From positions 78,995,327 through 79,059,326 of the forward strand of contig NC_057861.1 in NCBI RefSeq assembly GCF_019393635.1: a DNA stretch of 64,000 bases. Reading direction: 5' to 3'. The DNA is from Dromiciops gliroides. Lineage: Eukaryota; Chordata; Mammalia; Microbiotheria; Microbiotheriidae. Below are positions 38,714-53,600 of the stretch, in pieces. The notes beneath the pieces were generated by a model. It was given only the letters and a program-made list of their open reading frames with translations, was not told the origin of the DNA and did not search any database. Made by a program: the position numbers and the translations under genes. How positions within the stretch are numbered: the first letter of the stretch is position 1; each line of letters opens with the position of its first letter.

Positions 38714-40174
38714 TAGCAAACAAATAAGCAGTTGGTTAAATCTTTATCAAGCATCTCAGGTGTGCCCAACATAGCTTGTAGCTCTGGAAACACATTTTCT
38801 CACATGAGCTCTGCACACCTTGAGGAAGAAACACAAAGTTGCATGTGTGCCAGGTGATGTTTCCTAAGGAGACCTAGTCTAATCTCAGTGGCACCTCCCT
38901 AGGGATTGAAGCCAATGGTTGTAGTCAGAGTAGCCCAGCAAATAGGATTATACGTTCCAGTCAGATGGTGTTAGAACTGTAAATTAAACTCCATGCACCC
39001 TTTCACTGCAATGATCAGGCCTTGTGGCTGAGCTGAACTGTGGAACAGAACTACAAAGTCCTAGCTTGGAGCCTTGAGGACCATCTCGTTCATTTTAGAA
39101 TAGGGCAAGAGAGAGATTTACTCAACATTTGCTAACCTTGAGGTTTGTGCTTCAGGTAGGGATAAAGCAAGATTACTGAAGTCACTTCCAACTCAAATTC
39201 TGTAATTTTATTTCCAATGAGGCAGTGAGATACAGTGGAAAGAGTACTGGACTTGGTATGAGACATGGGTTCAAAGGCCAGATCTTTCATTTGTTAGTAG
39301 TGTGAAAGTAGGCAAATCATTTAACCTCTGAGTCTCTTCCTCATCTATAAAATAGGGAGAATTCTTATCCTGCCAACTCACAAAGGAAAGTGCTTTATAA
39401 CAAAGAGTTACATAAACGAGGTTTAGTTTATTCTTGCCTAGCTTGTTACTTGTCCAAGCCCAAGCAGAGCCTGTATAGAGATAAATACCCTTTCCTCTCC
39501 CGATGCTTTCATACACCTCCCTGGGTTTACTCCTTTTTTGTCCCTCCAGTCCATGAGGACTGCAGAGTGGTAGAGGCAGCTTTGATATAGTGGAAAGAGG
39601 TACTTTGGGAACCTGCATTTGAATCCTGCCTCTTCCACCTCCAACCATAGACCTTGGGGTGTCCCTCTAGGTTTTAAAGTTGCTATTAGCAAAATGAGAT
39701 TTAGACCAGATGACCCCCAAGTCATGACTCTGAGTCTTATGGTTTTTTGGCCAGGTTGTGGCTGATCCCTACTCAGAACTGTGTGAGTTCCAGGTGGGCA
39801 AGCATTTATTTCTTAACAATTACAAGCTCATCAAAAATGGAATGGGTTGCCTTAGGAGGTGGAGGATTCTCCCTCACAGGAAGATATCAATAGGAAGATG
39901 ACCATGCATCAAAGGCAGAATCAATGTATTAAAGCTGAGAGCAGCATCAGATGTCATCTAAGTTATTACAGAAAAGGAAACAGAGGAGGTACCAAGTCCA
40001 GCTCCTGCAGATAGTAACAGAATCCAAACTTCATGCTGACCATCTTATACATGTCCATTCCACAAGACAAAGCTGCCTCAGCTTGCATCCTACCAAATGA
40101 CAACACCTCACCCCCTCCAGAAGCAACATCCATTTGGCCTTCTCAATGACAGGAGGAACATGGCATTAGATCAG
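38714..40174. other. Intergenic, MIR-like pieces
   Basis: A MIR-like repeat spans about 39215-39400 (TGAGATACAGTGGAAAGAG to ATCTATAAAATAGGGAGAAT) and another about 39570-39740. No gene. Confidence 0.45.
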
Positions 40175-41126
40175 CCTCATGATCTCTCAGCAGATTTGGA
40201 TGTAGGAGCCCTGAAGTTGCTATCTTTTTCTGAGAGTGCACCTTGATCTTCCTTGTCACTAAAGGAACTTTCTATGGTCCTCACCTTTCTCTGCTCATCT
40301 TGCCTGTCTTTTTACTTGACTTTTAACTCCTTAAAGTGGGGCACTGTTTCTAGGCTGCACTGTCCAAAGCTTTAGGGTGTCCCAGGTGGTATGATTTTTT
40401 TTTGTGGTGAGACAATTGGGGTTAAGTGACTTGCCTAAGGTCACACAGCTAGTAAGTGTTAAGTGTCTGAGGCCAGATTTGAACTCAGGTCCTCCTGACT
40501 CCAGGGCCAGTGCTCTATCCACTGTGCCATCTAGCTGCCCCCAGGTGGTATGATTTAAGGAGGGGCAGGTTCTTTACTCACCTGGCCTGTTCCCTGGTCC
40601 ATAGATAACCCCAGGCCAACTTGCTAAGTAGCCAGACAGCAAAACTTTGTGTGCTGTGGTTGTTAGCTCCACTGAGCCTGCACCCTTCCCCTACCACTTC
40701 TCAAGATTACTTCCTGGTTCCCAGCAGGGGTAAAAAACCCAAGTTCTGCCTCAGCACCAGCAGAGACCTCTGTAATCTCCCTCCTGCCAACCACTCAGCC
40801 CTATCACCAGACTGTGAGCTTAGTTCCAGATGACACTGGCACTGCAGCTGATTCAGAGGCTTTCCCTGGCTTGGCTTGCCTGGCACTGGATCTGTGTCAG
40901 CATGACCTTGGAGTTGGGCTCCACTTCTGCCCTGGCACAGCAGCCCCCTCCTGCCGACCTTCTAAGCTGTCTTTGGCTGGAAAATTATCTCAGCCCATTC
41001 TTTTGTGGGTTTTGCTGCTCCAGGAATTGTCTTATGGCATTATTTGGAGGTTTTTTGGAGCGATCAAGTTGTGAATTCCAAGAGCTTACTGCCTTTCTTC
41101 TGCTATCACTATCTTGGCTCTGTTCC
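40175..41126 (-). mobile_element. Second 3'-truncated L1 (5' region)
   Basis: Aligns by eye with the 5' part of the 27.9-29.1 kb L1: GTGGGGCACTGTTTCTAGGC, CAGACTGTGAGCTTAGTTCC, GATCTGTGTCAGCATGACC, ATTATTTGGAGGTTTTTTGG and a decayed TATCTTGGCT at the 5' end. It is again antisense to PYCR3, with ORF2 and 3' end absent. It is more diverged than the first copy. No flanking repeats were found. Confidence 0.65.
40397..40541 (-). mobile_element. WSINE1-type SINE inside the second L1 fragment
   Basis: CCAGGTGGTATGATTT flanks it exactly on both sides (16 bases). Confidence 0.96.
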
Positions 41127-43650
41127 GGAAATCCCTTGAGATCTTTCTGGCCCTGAATTCTTTGCTTAGAAGCACACTGTCTTCATCAGTGCCAGCCCTA
41201 AGCAATTAGGGATTCTCACTGGGGATCACAGGTTCAGAAATTTAGAACTGAAAGGGTCCTCAGAGGTCATCTCTGAGTCAACATCCTCATTTTACAGATA
41301 TGGAAATTTGAGGCTTAGAAAACTTAAATGAAACACCCCAAACGTCAAAAGCTAGAATTTGAATCTAGGGCCTCTGTCTCCAAATCCTTTATTTTACAAC
41401 TGGGGAAAAAAAATAAGCCCTCGGGAGGTGACATGTCTTGATTACACAGTTAAGTAGCATATTTAAGACTAAAATCCAGGGCCTTCCAAGGCCAATGTTG
41501 TTTTCACCACACCTTGTTCCCCTCAATTCCCTGCTTTATTTGCAATTGATTGTTTGGCTAATGCTCTCTATACCCTGTCCTAGGCTTCTATGGAAAGGCA
41601 GGGAAGTAGACCATGATGCTGCTGAGGGCCCATTACCTGGGCACAGATTTCCAAGTACATCAAAAACTATGTCACTGAGGTAGCTGTGTTATAGTGGAGA
41701 GTAGGGGGAGAAAGAGAACAGATTTGGAGTTAGATCCCAGTTCTGCCATTTATTGCTGTGCAATTTGGGGACAAACCACAACCTGCCTCAATTTCTTCAT
41801 TGGTAGATTGAAGATAGTTGTGCTATCCACCTTATGGAACTATTGAGAGGATCAAATAAGATGATGGAAATGGGAGCTGTGTAAAGATTTATACAGATGT
41901 CAGGTGTTTTTTTTTAATTAATGTAGCAATGCAGGTCAGGGCTTGATGCAAAAGATTTCATTTCATTTCACCTGTAAAGGTGAAGCCCCTGAGCTGCTGG
42001 GAAAAAAAGAATAAATCAGTCTATAGGTCATAAGGATTTTAGAGCTGTAAGACATAGTTTGTTAATGCCCTTGTTTTACATATGGGAAAACTGAGGATTC
42101 AAAAGATTAATGAATTGCTCCTTATGTTTAGGCAAACAGCTGTTAGCAAATGGCCATGTCTTCTGATTCCAAGTATAGTGGAATCTTTGCTACCTACCAT
42201 ACTCTGCTAGGATCCCCTCTTAGGGAAAGATGGTCACAGTACTTGGCTCATAGAACTGTAAAACTGTAGGACTGTCAGGGTTCCCCCTGCCAGTCAAACT
42301 CCTCCACAGCATCCTTGGCCTGTGTTCATCCAGCTTTTGTATTAACACCTCCGGTGATAAGAAACACCACCTAAGAAAGAAACCTATTCCTTGGCTGTTC
42401 AGTTCTCATTAGAAAGTTTGTTTGTTTTTCACAAAGCTGAAATCTGTCTCCTTATAATGTTCTTCTCCCACTGATCCTAGCCCAAAGGATTTGGAAGTCA
42501 AAGTAACATCATTTAGTCTAACCCCAAGTTGCCTTCTCTTGACTGGTCTCTGAAACAGGCTGTTTTCACCTGAAGAAAGCAGAAGTTTACCATGTAAACT
42601 CTCCAGGAAAATGCTGTGTTCATTTCTTCTGGTTAGGATGCTCCCTGAGGAAAGGCAGAATTGGGTACATGAAAGTCTTATGCACCACAGGTTTAGCAAG
42701 CTAAACTCTCACTGAAGTGGTTAAGAATGCTTCTAGATGAAATAGTAGCTGGGCTGAGTAGCTGTACAGTGATTTTGACAGCTACAACAGTAAGTTTGTG
42801 CTTTGATGCTTCCCCTCTCTGCAAGAAAAACTCAGTAATATGGGGTGGGGGTGGGGGGAATCACTGGGCTCTGGGAGTCAGGAAACCAGAGTTGTCTAGT
42901 CCTGGCTCCACCACTAAATTGCTGGGTGGTCCCAAGTATATAGCTTTCCTTTCAATTGCACAATTTCAGAATTAGAAAGAACTAATTCTGTCTGGAATGT
43001 GTTCCCTTCTCCTCTTTGCCTCCTAGAACCTTAGCCTCCTTTGCAGTTTAACTAAGGTGACCTTCTGGATCTCCCTGGCTTTTTAGTGCCTTTTCTGATC
43101 TCAAATGCTTATTCTCCCCAAACCCCTTCCCAACTCTCCTCCCAGATTCACCTAATATTTTAGTGAGTACTTCTTGAAGACAGAATCAGGAATCAGGAGA
43201 CCTGAATTCAAATCCTAGCTCTGCCAACCTGCCCTCCAAGGTCACAGTCTCTAAGCCTTAGCTTCTCTAACTTCCTATAAAAGTGCTGGATGAATTGTCT
43301 GAACTATATTCCAATATTGCTATTTCCCACTCCTGCCCCTTAAAACATGGCATCTCTGAATTCTGTCTCTGTTAGGGTAGAAAGATGAGGCCCCACTTCT
43401 GCCACAGGGAAGCAATGACATGTACATTCTGTCTGTTGTTTTTAGCAATGTATGGGGCTAAACGTGGCAAGTCTTTACCTGAAAGGAACAAGGGCTGGAA
43501 GGCTCTTTAGAGAGTATGTGAGGTAACCCTATTATTTTACAGAGGGAAAAGGTGGCCCCAGAGGGGGAGATGACTCACCAAGTAGTGAGTAGCAGAGTAG
43601 CAGAGTAGCAGAGTCAGGATTCGAGCCCAGGTGCTCTTACCCTCAAATAT
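41127..43650. other. Intergenic, MIR/L2 remnants
   Basis: MIR-like repeats at about 41230-41400, 41685-41890 and 43480-43640, and an L2-like piece at 42990-43200. No gene signature. Confidence 0.45.
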
Positions 43651-43658
43651 AGATTTTC

Positions 43659-43796
43659 TTTTTTTGCAAGGCAATGAGGGTTAAGTGACTTGCCCAGGGT
43701 CACACAGCTAGTATCAAGTATCTGAGGCCAGATTTGAACTCGGGTCTTCCTGAATCCAGGGCCAGTGCTTTATCCACTGTGCCACCTAGGAGCCCC
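43659..43796 (-). mobile_element. WSINE1-type SINE, young-looking
   Basis: Exact 18-base duplication CCTCAAATATAGATTTTC at 43641-43658 and after the SINE. Confidence 0.96.
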
Positions 43797-43854
43797 TCAA
43801 ATATAGATTTTCCCCAAAGCTGACATTGGTTCTGTCTTTCTAGCCTTGGCTTCT

Positions 43855-44006
43855 TTTTTGTTGTTGTTGTTTTGGGTTTTTTTGAGGGGCAATTGGGGTT
43901 AAGTGACTTGCCCAGGGTCACACAGCTAGTAAGTGTTAAGTGTCTGAGGCCAGATTTGAACTCAGGTACTCCTGAATCCAGGGCCGGTGCTCTATCCACT
44001 GCCCCT
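43855..44006 (-). mobile_element. WSINE1-type SINE, head-shortened
   Basis: Flanks CTAGCCTTGGCTTCTT and CTAGCCTTAGCTTCTT. The GCGCCACCTAG segment of the head is missing while the terminal GCCCC remains. Confidence 0.93.
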
Positions 44007-44699
44007 AGCCTTAGCTTCTTAAAAGAGAGATCTACTGATATTCTAAAGTAGTATTTATCTTAGCTAATGCTTTCTGGGAGAGTTCCAGGGAGGGATTTGA
44101 GCCTCAGGAAAGCCCCACACAGATGCTTAAGTACATGGCCTAAATCCTAGTTGTTCTCTCATTTCTACAATGCACTGGAGTTTGCTTGGATCCTTTCTGC
44201 TAATGCTGTCACTCCCCTCTCCAGGATTTTCTGAGTGTCAGGGTGGAGACAGAAGGTAAGCCTGCAGAGGAACCTCACCTCCATACCTTAGGGTCTCCAC
44301 CAACAGGATCTGAACTTTCAGGAATCTGACATGCTCCTTTTCAATAAAAAATCTGAGGCATCCCAGGCTAGTTCATCCTCCTATTTTTAATAGTTGGAGA
44401 AACTAAAGCTCAGAGAGGTGAAGTAATTTGTCTATGCAGCTGGCTTTTCTACAGCATTTTATAGCTTATAAAAGCACTCCACATAAAAGATCTCATTTGA
44501 ACCATAACTATCCCATGAAGTAGTTAGTGCAAATAGTATTATTCCCATTTTACAGAAAAGGAAACTGAAGTTAAGGTGTAGGGACTTGTCCTCCATTATC
44601 CATAATAAAGAACAGAGCCAACACTCCAACCTGGGTCTCACAATTCCTGGCTCAGGGATTTGTCAGTTACTTTTTTTCTTTTCATTATAGCAAAGTCTC

Positions 44700-44975
44700 A
44701 GAGAATTGGGTGAATGCTTAAACCTGAGTTCAAATCCAACCCCACTTATTGGTTTCATGACCCTAAGCATGTCACTTAACCCTATTTGCCTCAATTTCCT
44801 CATCTGTAGAACGAGGTGAAGGAAATCACAAACCACTCCAATCTGGGCAGCTAGGTGGGACAGTAAATAAGAGCACCAGGCCTGGAGTCAGGAAGACTTG
44901 AATTCAAATCCAGCTTCAGATAACTTACTGGCTAGGGTCACAAAGAATAGGACACCAGTGAATAACAATAAATAA
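44700..44975 (+). mobile_element. CORE-SINE-like repeat interrupted by a partial SINE
   Basis: CTGAGTTCAAATCCAACCCC to ATCACAAACCACTCCAATC, then a WSINE-type head (44846-44935), then GGGTCACAAAGAATAGGAC. The 3' module is split by the insertion. Confidence 0.6.
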
Positions 44976-44989
44976 TTCCTAAGATTAAG

Positions 44990-45205
44990 GGATTTATTAT
45001 TGTTCAGTTGTGTCCAAACCTTTGTGACTCCATTTCGGGTTTTCTTGGCAAAAACACTGGAGTGGTTTGCCATTACCTTCTCCAGCTCATTTTACAGATG
45101 AGGAAACTGAGGCAAACAGAAGTAACTTGTCCAGGGTCACACAGTCAATAGGTGTCTGTGGCTGGATTTGAACTCAGGTCTTCCTGACTCCAGGTCTTGA
45201 TTTAT
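44990..45205 (-). mobile_element. CORE-SINE-like repeat (AACCACTCCAG type), antisense
   Basis: Reverse of the element at 17.56 kb: TTGTTCAGTTGTGTCC, TCTTGGCAAAAACACTGGAG, TGGTTTGCCATTACCTTC, GATGAGGAAACTGAGGCAAA and GGATTTGAACTCAGGTCTTC. Confidence 0.75.
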
Positions 45206-46149
45206 CATTAGGAGGAACCTTAAAGCTTATCCCATCTCAACCCTTCTTTGCACAGCTCCCCAGAAGTCACAGAAATAGCCGAACTAGGATTCAGAACTCT
45301 GGTATCCTGACTCCAAACCCAAAATACTTTCCATTAGCCTATGCTACCCCTGCTTATATTGGGTAAAAGTTTGTTTAATCAGTGAATGCTACCCACAGTC
45401 TATGCCTGCTTAGGTACAAGATTGAGGATACCAGAAGGGCCCAGTGAATGGCAAAGAACTGTATAACCTACCTCAGGTGACAGGCTATTAACCTGAGGCC
45501 TGGCACACACGTTGATTAAAGTGCTAACAACCTCTTCCACCCACTGGGTGGGGGATTTGAATGTGCAAATAGATTTCACTATAGTGAAAATCTATAATGA
45601 AAAAGGGTCTTTGCACTTCATAGAGCAAAAGGGCACTACAGACAAATCAATCAAAGTTGTCTGACCCAGAAGTCCTAGCACAGAGTAAGCTCCTGCCAAG
45701 TCCCATTTAATTTAAGCCTCAGGTCAGGTTTTGTAGCTACATCACAAAGTCATGTCCCATCACGTCCCAGAACCTCTTCATAGCAAGTCCTAATCTCTTA
45801 CAGATAGCCAATGCTTCTCTGCCTAGTCAGATTCTGAGTTTCTGAATTGAGTGGAAGGAGGGCTGGATTTGGATCAGAACACTTTGGGTTCCATTTCTAG
45901 CTCTTCTATTTATTACCTGGGTGACTTTAGGCCCCTTCTGTGGGATTTAGTCTCATCTGTGAGGAGATTGTTTCTTCCAGTTCCAAACTTAAAATCATAT
46001 CCTGTGGCTGCTCAGAGTGCTGGGAGTACTTCTGTAGCAGGCCTGCAACACTGACCAGTTTCTTAATCAGCTCCCCGAAATAGAAAAAACAAAATAGTCT
46101 GTCATGTTTGAAACCTTAGTGCTTAGCTCCATGGTGCCTCTTCAAGGCC

Positions 46150-47042
46150 TCTCACATCTTGGCTCCTCTTCTGTCCCCACTGCCACTCCCCCCACTGCCA
46201 TTCCAAGCTACTCATGGATTATTAAGATAACCTAACACGTATTTCCACCTTCTCTTTCTCTTCCAATCCATTCCTCATCCTATTGCTAGAATAATCTCTC
46301 CTTTGCACAGACCAGGTCCCATCATTCCTCTGTCCAAACATTTTCTGGTGGTTTCCAACTGTACACCAAAGTTCAAATTCCTTTCTCTGGCATTCAAGGC
46401 CAAACAATTGGGCACCAGTTTACGTTTCCAGACTCCCCTATTACTCCACTCTATATTTCATCCCAAGTACACAACTCTATCACCTGAACAATTTTCCCGC
46501 CTCTATGCTCATGCACCCTTGTGCCTGGAACATCTTCCCTCTTCCCCCTTTGTCTGTTTACATTGCTATCCATTCTTTAAAGACCCAGAGTCAGCAGGCC
46601 TAAGATCAAATCCTGATTTAGACAATTACTGTGTGATCCCTCACAAATCACTTACCTTCAATTTCCTCATCTGTAAAATGGGGATAATAATAGCACCAAT
46701 CTCTCAGGATTGTTGTGAAGACCAAATGAGATCTCTACTTTACAAATCCTGCTTAGTACTACCTGAATGTTAGTTATAGCTAAAGAACATCCAAATGTCA
46801 TTTTTTTTTTCAGGAAAACTCTCATGATCCACCTAGCTTGTAAGGCTCTTTTCTTACCTGGACCTCAAAATACACTTTGTACCTTTCAAATTATTATAAC
46901 TTTTCATTAGAGGTAATTATGCTTGTGTCTGATCTCCCTAGCAGCCTGTAAACTCAAAGAGGGCAAGGTCTCTGCATTTTCTCTAGCACCCAAAAAGATT
47001 CTTCACCCAGTAAGTGTTTAATACATTTTTGTTGAATGAAGA
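46150..47042 (+). mobile_element. L2-like LINE 3' end, split by a MIR-like repeat
   Basis: CACATCTTGGCTCCTCTTC, CTTGTGCCTGGAACATCTTC, CCTGTAAACTCAAAGAGGGC and TTTTTGTTGAATGAA follow the L2 3' order. A MIR-like SINE with CCTCATCTGTAAAATGGGG lies at 46585-46785. Confidence 0.55.
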
Positions 47043-49486
47043 CCAGATATATTGACCCCCAACCTGATGACACCTTCATTCAAAATACAATTTTTCCTGC
47101 AAACCGATTTCCATGTGTTTTATGCTAGCCTGCTGATTTCTTAAACAGTTAAGAGGGAGGATTCAGACTCTTAGTCTTAAAGGAAAATAGCTTTTCAAGA
47201 ATCACATGAAAACTGACTTGTAACTAATTTAAGAGAATCTGTGAGGCATAATTTTTTTTTTATTTCCCTCCAAATTCCCATCTGTTTCTAACAGATCCTT
47301 CTCCATATGGACTCCTTGTTTTCAGAGTTCTCATTTGTAGTCAAATAAGGCTGGGGGGGGGGGGGGTGAGGGGAAATTAGGAATTGGGGAGAGAGGAGGA
47401 CTAGAGTCAGAAAATTAGCTGCCAATTAATTGATTACAGTTGCTGTCTACTGCCTGAAAGGATTCACAGTCATTCACCAAGTAGTTGTGAGTAGCAGACA
47501 GATTTCTTTCAATTCCTCTTTAAATCCTACCCCCAATCCCAATAAAGTAACAATGAACTCTGAACTACTAGGTTAGGCCTCAGGACCAGACAGTGCCAAT
47601 GTCACAGACACAAGAGGCACCAGGGCTATTTTTCCCCTCTTCCAGATTGTTCTATCCAGTCTATTTTGCTCAGAAGATGAACAAAAGTTGCCAAGATTTC
47701 CCCAAACTCACACCAAGTCCTATCTGAACACCAGTCCTTTGTGAATTTTGTGTCCTTTTTGATCTGGTCATGTCCCAAATTAGCAAACAGACTTACTACC
47801 TACAAGAAAGTCCACCCACAAAGAATGATTCTTACCAAAGGATCTTTCCCCACCAGGAATCCAAGTGAAGAAGACCAATTTGGTGTCAGGAAGGGCAAGG
47901 TTAATAAGGCAATAGTGATTTTTCCATTGGACCCACTCTCCTCACCTCCAGATACTGACACTATAAAAACTGGGGGATTGATTCCTAGAAGGATGCCCTA
48001 GCTTTGATCACAGAGAAACTGAGTAATTTCCCAAAATCCATAGTGGGCACAAAGTGTGTGCACACACTCAGTGTGCCATTGTTGACAACCACAAACATAC
48101 TGGACTAAAAATAGGTTATTTTCAAGTTATCTGGAGGGAGACCCACAGAGGCCCCATATTCAGACACTCCAATAATCTATAGTAAAACTGTTGAAAATGT
48201 TATTTTTCTTTAAAAACAAAAACAAAATCCCAAACCACACACAAAACCCCTTTCACAAAAACCAGAGACCAAGAAAAGTTGAACAAATCTACAACCCAAG
48301 TTGGTTACAGAAACTAGGGATGTATCCTGGGGTCTATGCTTATCCCCTAGGATAGCCCAAATGCTACAGAATTCTCCCCATTCAGAGCCAGACCGAAAAC
48401 CCTTCTTCAAACCCATGAATGATCTCAGACATTCTAAATTGACTTTTTCATATGAATGATCTTTCTTGGCTCAACTCCCAAGGGCAACTTAGCTAATACC
48501 TCAGGGCTGATACCTTCCAACCCAGTCCCAGGATGGCAGTCATAATCCCTCCCTTAAGGAGCATCCTTCCCATTCCCCAGATCAGTCTAGAGCCAGCCCC
48601 TCACCAGCTTCTGGCCATGGTGCCCCCTTACGGTCTGGGTTATAAAACTGGCTCTAGGTTGTTGGGGGGGGTTTTAATATATATAAGAAGTGGTCAGTTT
48701 TTTTCCCCCATTTTGAAGATTAAAAAGCTACGGCAAGCCCTAGCTAACTCCAGCACCAGGGCTCACAGGCTCCTCCCAGCAAGAGGAGAAACAAGCAGGC
48801 CCCTATCCAGTGCATGTGACTGGGAAGAAGGAGGAGAAAAGGAGAGGAGGGTAAGGATATAGTGGGAACCATATCAGAAGAGGACAGGAAAGAGGTAAAG
48901 AGGAGACATGGGTGAAAGGCCTTCTGTGTGAGGGGGTGGATATATCACACCTGGCATTAAAAAGGACATACTCTCAAAGAGGACCACCACAGCTCTAGGC
49001 TTGGGGAACCTCAGAAGGGTTAAGGTTTTGAACACAGTGAAAGCTGCTCCCTGATAGAGCCTCCAGGGCTCCTGTGTATATAGACACATGTGAGTGTGGA
49101 AGGTACTGGCTAAGATGGCTCTTTGCTGCCCCATGCTAAGCAACTGTCCTCTCAGGTTGCCTCCCCATGACATTCCTAACCATGTGCTTCTTTGCTGATG
49201 ACTAAGAGTTGCATCTCGGCCCATTACTGGTAGTGACCCCAGTGTCACCAGTCCAGTTCCCTTTGGTGACTTTAGGAGTAGGGCATCATTCCCCCATTGC
49301 TATCTCTGAGGCTCTTGGTCCCCTCCTGGTTGTTGCAGGGGTTAGCCCACGATACTGGAGGGGGAAAGGGATAGGAGCCAATTAACTTTCCTCTATAAAG
49401 GTGCAGAAGTAAAAAGGGGTCAGTTGAGTCCTAGGCCCCTAACTCTCTAAGTCTTGCCCCTCCAACAGCCATCAGAAGATACACAA
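47043..49486 (-). other. TIGD5: SINE-free stretch, probable TIGD5 3' UTR in its right part
   Basis: No WSINE, L1 or L2 was recognised for 2.4 kb downstream of TIGD5. Minus-strand poly(A) candidates are ATTAAA (48678-48673) and AATAAA (47264-47259); neither is decisive. A long 3' UTR is inferred from the absence of repeats. Confidence 0.4.
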
Positions 49487-51775
<2,289 letters not shown>

Positions 51776-51787
51776 TCAGGCCACCCC

Positions 51788-51926
51788 TGCGCAGGCGCAT
51801 CAGCCTCATCCTCACCCTCCAAGTTCTTCAAACTCGCCCCCCTTTCTTCCCCGCGCCCAGACGCAGGCGCACAGGCTTATCTCTAGCCCCACCGCCTTCT
51901 TTCCATCCGCAATTGCGCAGGCGCAT
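51788..51926. promoter_or_regulatory. Three NRF1-like sites
   Basis: TGCGCAGGCGCAT at 51788-51800, ACGCAGGCGCAC at 51861-51872 and TTGCGCAGGCGCAT at 51913-51926. Each fits the NRF1 half-palindrome GCGCANGCGC closely. The middle one is one base weaker. Confidence 0.65.
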
Positions 51927-52429
51927 ATGTTTAGCCACGCCCTCTCCTAGACCGACTAGCCTCTTTCCAAGGTTCTTGGGTTTGGCCCCACCTACCTTTG
52001 CTCTTCTTCCTGAGTCTAGAACTCGAGTCCTTCTCCTTCTCTGGCACGCGCAGCCACGCACGCGGCATAGAGACTCCGCCCCTTGGACGTCCCCTCCTGT
52101 CCCCCTCCCTTGCCATCGGAGTTATACGACAGACGATTCCATTCAGTTGGAGGGGAGGGGTAGGGAGTTATCTCTCTCTATCAATCTGCCTCGAGCTGGA
52201 GAGAAGACTCGGTGCACTCTCCTGCTCACACTCTACGCTCGCGATTCCGGGGTCGGGGTTGTAGCATCCTCGGGCCTAGGCAGAGGGCGGGGGGCGGGAA
52301 GGCAGAATTTCCCAGTTTCCCCCCCTTCATCTTGTGGAGTGGCGGTTGGTAGGGTCCAGCTCCTCATTTCCCGTGCGCTGCCGCCCTGGTCTCCCTTTCC
52401 CTGCCGCTTCCCGCCGGATTGGCTTTGAG

Positions 52430-52466
52430 ACTAATCTCTCGCTGCTGCTTTCCCTTCTCACGGAGT
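52430..52466 (+). other. EEF1D: Inferred EEF1D non-coding exon 1 (3' end)
   Basis: The pyrimidine-rich text CTAATCTCTCGCTGCTGC at 52431 and TTTCCCTTCTCACGGAGT leads to a good splice donor GTGAGTAC at 52467. EEF1D encodes the delta subunit of the eEF1B exchange factor, whose mRNA is expected to start with a 5' terminal oligopyrimidine tract. The call rests on synteny, the CpG island and the donor. No protein evidence is in the window. Confidence 0.4.
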
Positions 52467-53600
52467 GTGAGTACTGGGGGCCCGGGCCCGAGCCTCTGCA
52501 GGCTGGTTTGAGGGTAAAGCTCCACCCCCTTCCTCCCCTGCCTGTGCCCCCCACCCCCCCGGCCTCTTCTAAGGTGCCGCCTGAGCTTCTGTTGAGAGTG
52601 TAGGGCAAGTGACCTCCCCAGGAGGGGCCTCCACGGCGAAGGGAGCGCGTTAGGGGCTGTAGGTCAAAGTGCTGCTCGCCGTTTAGGCTGTGGAAAGGGG
52701 AACGTCTTTAGAGGGAAAGGGCAGGCTGTGTCGCCTTCCGGGCAGATTGATCACTGCCCCGACGTACCCCCACGTGGCTCCCCTGGGAGCCTTTCAGCGC
52801 CGGCCAGCTGCTTGGTACCCGAGGTTTTCTCTGCAGGACTGGGGCTTGGGCTCCAGATATCCACAGGCCGGAGACCGAGGGCCCCAGACGCAGGCAGCTA
52901 GTTCATTTCGGTAAACTAATAGGAGAAACCGGGCGCGGCTGCCCTCTCCACAAGGGAAGGGTGTCTTGTTTCTCTGACTCCGTTTGACTCCCTGCCCTCT
53001 TGGCATTTGGAACCTGGACTGTGAGCGCCGGAAAGGGGACCTTAGAGATCGTCTGATTCAGGCTCTTCCTCTTATGCTGGGGCAAACTGAGGCCAAGGAA
53101 TGGGCTTTGCTCTGGCCATACAGGGAATTACAAGAATAGGAAGAAACTAAGGTTCTAGAAGAGTGAGGAGGAAGGAGATGGGATAGTCTGGACCAGTATT
53201 CTCCCAGGATGATAGTGATACTCTTTTTCCTTTGAGGATTGCTCCCTTAGGATATGATAGGATTGGCATGTAAACATTAAAACACTGTATATTAAACTCA
53301 ACAAGCATTAAATGCCTGCTAAGTTCCCAGCATGCTAGGGGCCAAAGGTACAAAGATAAAAATGAAAGTCTTTGCCTCGGGGAGCTTGTGGCCTGTAGTA
53401 AAGCATCCACACCACTATAGCAGGAGAAAAACTGAGGAAGAAAACAAAGTTTAATGGAGGGAGGTGGTAATTGAACTGAACTGAACTGTGAAGTGTGTGA
53501 CCCGACTGAGAAGCAGAATGAGAAGGAAATTCATTCCAGGAATGGAGAACAATCTGCAAATTCCGTGGAAATAGGGAGTATTCAGGAACAGCAGAAGGCA
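52467..53600 (+). other. EEF1D: Putative EEF1D intron 1, proximal part
   Basis: GC-rich at first and then mixed, with MIR-like text at 53030-53110 and 53270-53400. No WSINE and no coding exon recognised. Confidence 0.4.

Noticed and set aside
46303-46773. 156-codon plus-strand ORF
   Set aside because: Built from an L2-like 3' end and a MIR-like insertion.
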